From contig JACKMK010000001.1 in assembly GCA_024235395.1 (NCBI GenBank), positions 1 to 64,000 of the forward strand: a stretch of DNA of 64,000 bases. The letters run 5' to 3'. Below, piece by piece: positions 61,113 through 64,000 of the stretch. Origin of the DNA: Chromatiaceae bacterium (GTDB lineage Bacteria; Pseudomonadota; Gammaproteobacteria; Chromatiales; Chromatiaceae). Below the pieces are notes generated by a model. That model was not told the origin of the DNA. It made no database searches and saw nothing but the letters and a program-made list of their open reading frames with translations. The position numbers and the translations under genes are program-made. Positions within the stretch are counted from its first letter, which is position 1, and the number at the start of each line of letters is the position of its first letter.

Positions 61113-61303
61113 CGATGGCCTCCACCGGGAATGTACCGCGATGCGGCCCGCGCCCAACCCGTCTCGGACAGCCGTGTGCCGGGCGCGCGGTCGATCACCA
61201 CTCCCCTGCAAGACGGATGTCCACTGCGACATCCGATCCTTGAATCCCTTACGCCATACATATATTGGCCACTCGTCTTAAACCTCCGTTTCTGCACGCG
61301 TTG

Positions 61304-61338
61304 GCCGGGGCCCTCGCGCGTGCGCACCGGGCCCCGGC
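61304..61338 (-). terminator. Strong hairpin after the cytochrome bd operon
   Basis: A perfect 10-bp stem (GCCGGGGCCC/GGGCCCCGGC) with a 15-base loop that itself can pair (GCGC/GCGC), starting 23 bases after the stop codon of the DsrC-like gene. It lacks a T tract, so it may terminate poorly or protect the message, but its place at the operon end fits a terminator. Confidence 0.5.
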
Positions 61339-61360
61339 AAGGCAGCGCAACGTCGACGCA

Positions 61361-61723
61361 TCAGTAGCAGGTACCGGAGGCCGGATCGATGCTGTGCGCC
61401 GGCTCCGGCACACCGGCGATCAGGCATCCCTGATGGACCGGCCCGCCCGGGAACAGGGAATACAACCAGCGTGTCCCGCCTCGATCGTGAAACGCCCTGT
61501 CAAGGCTGGATGACAGATCACGCGCCTCCCCCGGCACGCCTTGGGCCAGATGTACCCGACGAAGATGCGCCACGACCGACCAGTGATCGTCGGTCATCGC
61601 GATGCCCTGCCGCGTCGACTCCGCCACGGCGCTCCGACGGCTCCATCCGGAGAGTTCGCGCAGGCGCGCGACCCGGTCCGGATCATGATCCACGCTGCGT
61701 ATCGCCTTCAAGATATCAGTCAT
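61361..61723 (-). CDS. DsrC/TusE-family protein in the cytochrome bd operon
   Basis: A 120-residue protein. It has the family's GIAMTDDHWSVVAHLRRVHL helix-turn region, the arm start GGTRWLYSLFPGGPVHQGC, and LIAGVPEPAH. Cysteines are kept at both DsrC positions: Cys100 (equal to the inner arm cysteine) and Cys119, the penultimate residue. The spacing between them is 19 residues, whereas it is about 11 in DsrC, so the arm is longer. It should be able to carry a thiol or form a disulfide or trisulfide. Its ATG overlaps the CydX-like stop by eight bases, with GGAGG upstream. Confidence 0.8.
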   Translation of the reverse strand: MTDILKAIRSVDHDPDRVARLRELSGWSRRSAVAESTRQGIAMTDDHWSVVAHLRRVHLAQGVPGEARDLSSSLDRAFHDRGGTRWLYSLFPGGPVHQGCLIAGVPEPAHSIDPASGTCY

Positions 61724-61940
61724 TCGCTTGATCCTCCATTGGCGTCGACGGTGCATCACCACGACGCCGCTGCTGTTGTACCTCGAACAGAGCCCCACCG
61801 GAGGCCGACACCAGCACCATCATCACGGTGCCGACCAGCCAGGCGAAATACCAGGGACCATGGTCTCCAAGCATTACCGCCAGCACGATCACCAGGACCG
61901 TAATCAGTAACATCAGTGTGAACAGCAATCCGGTCTTCAT
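61716..61940 (-). CDS. cydX: CydX-like protein with an extra N-terminal membrane helix
   Basis: A 74-residue protein. The second helix begins GPWYFAWLVGTVMMVLVSAS, matching CydX/YbgT (MWYFAWILGT in E. coli, about 37 residues). It is preceded by another helix of about 22 residues (MKTGLLFTLMLLITVLVIVL), and ends in a polar tail. It is located 13 bases after cydB, where CydX is found in bd oxidase operons. CydX stabilises the haem centres of the oxidase. The ATG follows GGAATGGAGCC. The extra helix is unusual, and a fusion of two small subunits is possible. Confidence 0.7.
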   Translation of the reverse strand: MKTGLLFTLMLLITVLVIVLAVMLGDHGPWYFAWLVGTVMMVLVSASGGALFEVQQQRRRGDAPSTPMEDQAND

Positions 61941-61953
61941 GGCTCCATTCCCA

Positions 61954-63090
61954 TCAATCGCGTACGCGTCGTTCCACGACGGGGTGCTCGCCACTTACCT
62001 TGCCGCGCATAACCTGGAACGACCAGCCGACGTACCAGATCACCAGCGGCAGCAGGATCGCCATCGCGGCGAGCATCCACGACAAGGTGTAGGGTCCCGC
62101 TGCGGCATTCCAGACCGTGAGGCTCTGGTCCGGCCGGATACTCGACGGCATCAGGAAGGGAAACAACGCAAACCCCGCAGTCCCGATCACGCCGGTCCAG
62201 GCCGCGGCCCCCAGCCACCACGCAAGCAGCGCACGGCCGGCGCGCAACACCACGGCCCCGATCGACAGGCTGATGCCCACGGCCGTGGGCAGCAGCCAAC
62301 CCCATGGATGCTGACGGAAGTTTCCCATCCATGCCCCCGCTTCGAGCTGAACCGATTGCTGCAGCGGTGTCTGCGCCGAACCGATGGGTGCGGTATGCAC
62401 CAGGCGATACCCGTCCATCCCTGAGACCCAGTGGCCACCGACTGCGAATGACGCCACCGCCAGAAGCGCGGCAAACCACGCGAGCATCCGGGCACGCCGG
62501 TGCAAGCGACCTCCGGTGCTGATCATCAATCGGGTCGCTCCCATGTAGACCGCCAGAGACAGAGCGAGCACCCCGCAGAACAGCGCGAACGGGTTGAACA
62601 GGTCTAAGAACGACCCGGTGTAACGCGACGCCAATTGCCAGTCGAACCGGAACGGCAGACCCTGGAACAGGTTGCCGACCGCGGCCCCGAACACAAGCAT
62701 CGGGATCACCCCGCTGATCACCAATGCCCAATCCCAGAGGTTGCGCCAACCCGAGGCGGCCAGCTTGGAGCGGTACTCGAAGCCCAGTGGTCGCAGGATC
62801 ATGGTCCACAACAGCACCATCATGACGACATACAGACCGGAAAATGCCGTCGCATAGACCAGCGGCCAGGCCGCAAACATGATCCCCCCGGTCAGCACGA
62901 ACCAGACCTGGTTGCTGTCCCAATGCGGTGCGATCACCTCCAGTGCCTGCCCCCGCTCACGGTCGGTACGCCCCACCAGTCGAAGCACGGCGCCGATGCC
63001 AAGGTCGGTGCCCATCATTGTGGCAATCCCAACCAGGAGGACGCCGACCAGCAACCACCAGACGATTTTCAATACCGCGTAGATCTCCAT
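61954..63090 (-). CDS. cydB: Cytochrome bd quinol oxidase subunit II
   Basis: A 378-residue subunit with nine membrane segments. Its sequence matches CydB throughout: KIVWWLLVGVLLVGIATMMG, TDLGIGAVLRLVGRTDRERG, NQVWFVLTGGIMFAAWPLVY near the start, and RNLWDWALVISGVIPMLVFG. It dimerises with CydA and helps bind haem. The chosen ATG has AGGGAG eight bases upstream. It is 12 bases after cydA, in one operon. The N-terminal quinol-oxidase blocks are complete, so it should be functional. Confidence 0.95.
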   Translation of the reverse strand: MEIYAVLKIVWWLLVGVLLVGIATMMGTDLGIGAVLRLVGRTDRERGQALEVIAPHWDSNQVWFVLTGGIMFAAWPLVYATAFSGLYVVMMVLLWTMILRPLGFEYRSKLAASGWRNLWDWALVISGVIPMLVFGAAVGNLFQGLPFRFDWQLASRYTGSFLDLFNPFALFCGVLALSLAVYMGATRLMISTGGRLHRRARMLAWFAALLAVASFAVGGHWVSGMDGYRLVHTAPIGSAQTPLQQSVQLEAGAWMGNFRQHPWGWLLPTAVGISLSIGAVVLRAGRALLAWWLGAAAWTGVIGTAGFALFPFLMPSSIRPDQSLTVWNAAAGPYTLSWMLAAMAILLPLVIWYVGWSFQVMRGKVSGEHPVVERRVRD

Positions 63091-63102
63091 TCCTGCCACT
63101 CC

Positions 63103-64000
63103 CTAGCCCCCGTGCCCCAACGAATCGTCCGGTCCACGTCGCACAGTGCGTACCATCAGATACACTTCGACGATCGCGAACAGGGTGTACAACAGGATGA
63201 AGCCGGTCAGCGAAAAGGTCAGGTAGGACACGCTGTGTGCGGATGCCGACAGCCAGGTCGGCAATATCTCGTAGACCGCCCAGGGCTGGCGGCCGACCTC
63301 GGCGACGATCCAGCCTGCCTCGCCGGCCAGCAGCGGGACCGGGATCATCCAGACCCCCCAGCGTAGAAAGCGTTTTCGCCTTTGCAGATCTTTGCGCATG
63401 CTGTGAATCGCCGCGAGCAGAAAATACACGAGCATCAACAGTCCCAGGCCGACCATCAGACGGAACGACCAGAAGACCAGTGGTACGTTTGGCACGACGT
63501 CGCGCGCCGCACGTTCGATGTCTGCGCGGGACGCCTGCCCGACATCGTTGTCCGGCGCATAACGCTTCACCAGAAAGCCGTAACCGAGATCGTGTTGATG
63601 GGCCCTGAATTGTTCCAACGCCTGCGCATCCTGCGGATTTCCACCGAGCGCCTGCAGCGCCTCGACTGCAGGAATGCCGTTGCGAATACGCTGTTCAGCC
63701 TGTTGCTGCAGTTCTTTCAAGCCGGCAATCGGGGTATCCAGGGTGTGGGTGACCAGCGGCGTCAGCAAGTAGGGGATCTGCAGCTCCCAGTCATTATTCC
63801 TGGTCGTTGTATCCGGCCATGCGGCGACGTTGAACGCCGCCGGTGGTCGCTCGGTCTCCCACATCGCCTCCATCGCCGCCAGCTTGGTCGGCTGTGCGTG
63901 ACCACCGACGAATCCCAGCGCATCGCCCAGGGTGATGACGCCCGCCGTCGCGAGCACACCGAACAGTGCCGACATCCGGAAAGAACGCAGCGCGAACTCG
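63103..64000 (-). CDS. cydA: Cytochrome bd quinol oxidase subunit I, 5' part missing
   Basis: About 299 codons are visible; the gene continues past the right edge. The visible part has LRSFRMSALFGV, VITLGDALGFVGGHAQPTKL followed by AAMEAMWETERPPAAF, a pattern of CydA, then a Q-loop region without long insertions, FWSFRLMVGLGLLMLVYFLL, the GEAGWIVAEVGRQPWAVYEI block (haem and quinol region) and a C-terminal helix. It forms the oxygen-reducing centre with cydB. Cytochrome bd oxidases work at low oxygen and resist cyanide and sulfide. The true start is outside the window. Confidence 0.95.
   Translation of the reverse strand, partial: EFALRSFRMSALFGVLATAGVITLGDALGFVGGHAQPTKLAAMEAMWETERPPAAFNVAAWPDTTTRNNDWELQIPYLLTPLVTHTLDTPIAGLKELQQQAEQRIRNGIPAVEALQALGGNPQDAQALEQFRAHQHDLGYGFLVKRYAPDNDVGQASRADIERAARDVVPNVPLVFWSFRLMVGLGLLMLVYFLLAAIHSMRKDLQRRKRFLRWGVWMIPVPLLAGEAGWIVAEVGRQPWAVYEILPTWLSASAHSVSYLTFSLTGFILLYTLFAIVEVYLMVRTVRRGPDDSLGHGG

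Noticed and set aside
1..64000. CRISPR arrays, tRNA genes, insertion sequences or phage genes
   Set aside because: No regularly spaced repeats, tRNA-like folds, transposase or integrase motifs were recognised on either strand. The 'phage holin family' label at 1313-1750 is a family name and not a sign of a prophage.

Overview
The window is GC-rich, densely coded chromosomal DNA. A gammaproteobacterium is the best guess, possibly from a sulfur-metabolising lineage. The basis is gene order and similarity recalled from known families: a YqjD/YqjE/YqjK-type operon, FadE with FadI/FadJ-type beta-oxidation enzymes, a close match to enterobacterial GudD, ChaB, CydAB, and several proteins of the DsrC/TusE and DsrE families. 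No rRNA, tRNA, CRISPR array, insertion sequence or phage gene was recognised. Both ends cut a gene: an AI-2E-type transporter at the left and cydA at the right.

Bases 1-22,200 hold mostly small, constitutive-looking or stress-type envelope genes: a DUF883/DUF1469/YqjK-like operon, a BON-MscS channel, CsbD, YqaE/Pmp3, a YihY/BrkB-type protein, DUF1840, and an operon of a phospholipase D-VTT fusion, an EEP-family hydrolase and a CPA1 antiporter. Next come an orphan CcoQ-like peptide, a hemerythrin, a two-component pair whose kinase looks degenerate and whose partner is an intact NtrC-type activator, several tiny membrane proteins or lipoproteins, DUF502, a second VTT protein, a DsrC/TusE-like protein, an App1-like protein and DUF1206. 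Bases 22,500-27,200 carry a free receiver, a PAS-HWE kinase with its own receiver, an EF-hand/PRC-barrel exported protein and a retropepsin-like protein.

Bases 27,200-42,200 form a sugar-acid (glucarate/galactarate) catabolic locus. On the minus strand gudD, garL, garR and a MOFRL-type glycerate kinase form a complete route from glucarate to phosphoglycerate, followed by a CapA-like gene. On the plus strand are a LacI-type regulator, a tripartite tricarboxylate transporter (TctC-TctB-TctA), a small cyclophilin-like protein, a GarD-type galactarate dehydratase, an AEC permease and a class V aminotransferase. Two nearly identical palindromes centred on AGCGCT overlap the promoters of the gudD operon and of the transporter operon, so one regulator probably controls both arms.

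Bases 42,300-51,400 are a fatty-acid degradation operon (YiiX-like hydrolase, fadE, fadI, fadJ, acyl-CoA synthetase, YciA-type thioesterase), preceded by an AT-rich promoter region with a perfect 14-bp palindrome. Then follow a PCuAC copper chaperone, a DctPQM TRAP transporter, a HAD phosphatase, fumC, and a cluster with DsrC-like and DsrE-like proteins, ChaB, a PRC-barrel protein, a rhomboid protease and DUF202. The window closes with a cytochrome bd operon, cydA-cydB-cydX-like-DsrC-like. Its CydX-like protein has an extra membrane helix, and its last gene is a DsrC-family protein whose two cysteines are spaced unusually far apart. This last operon is the most unusual arrangement seen.
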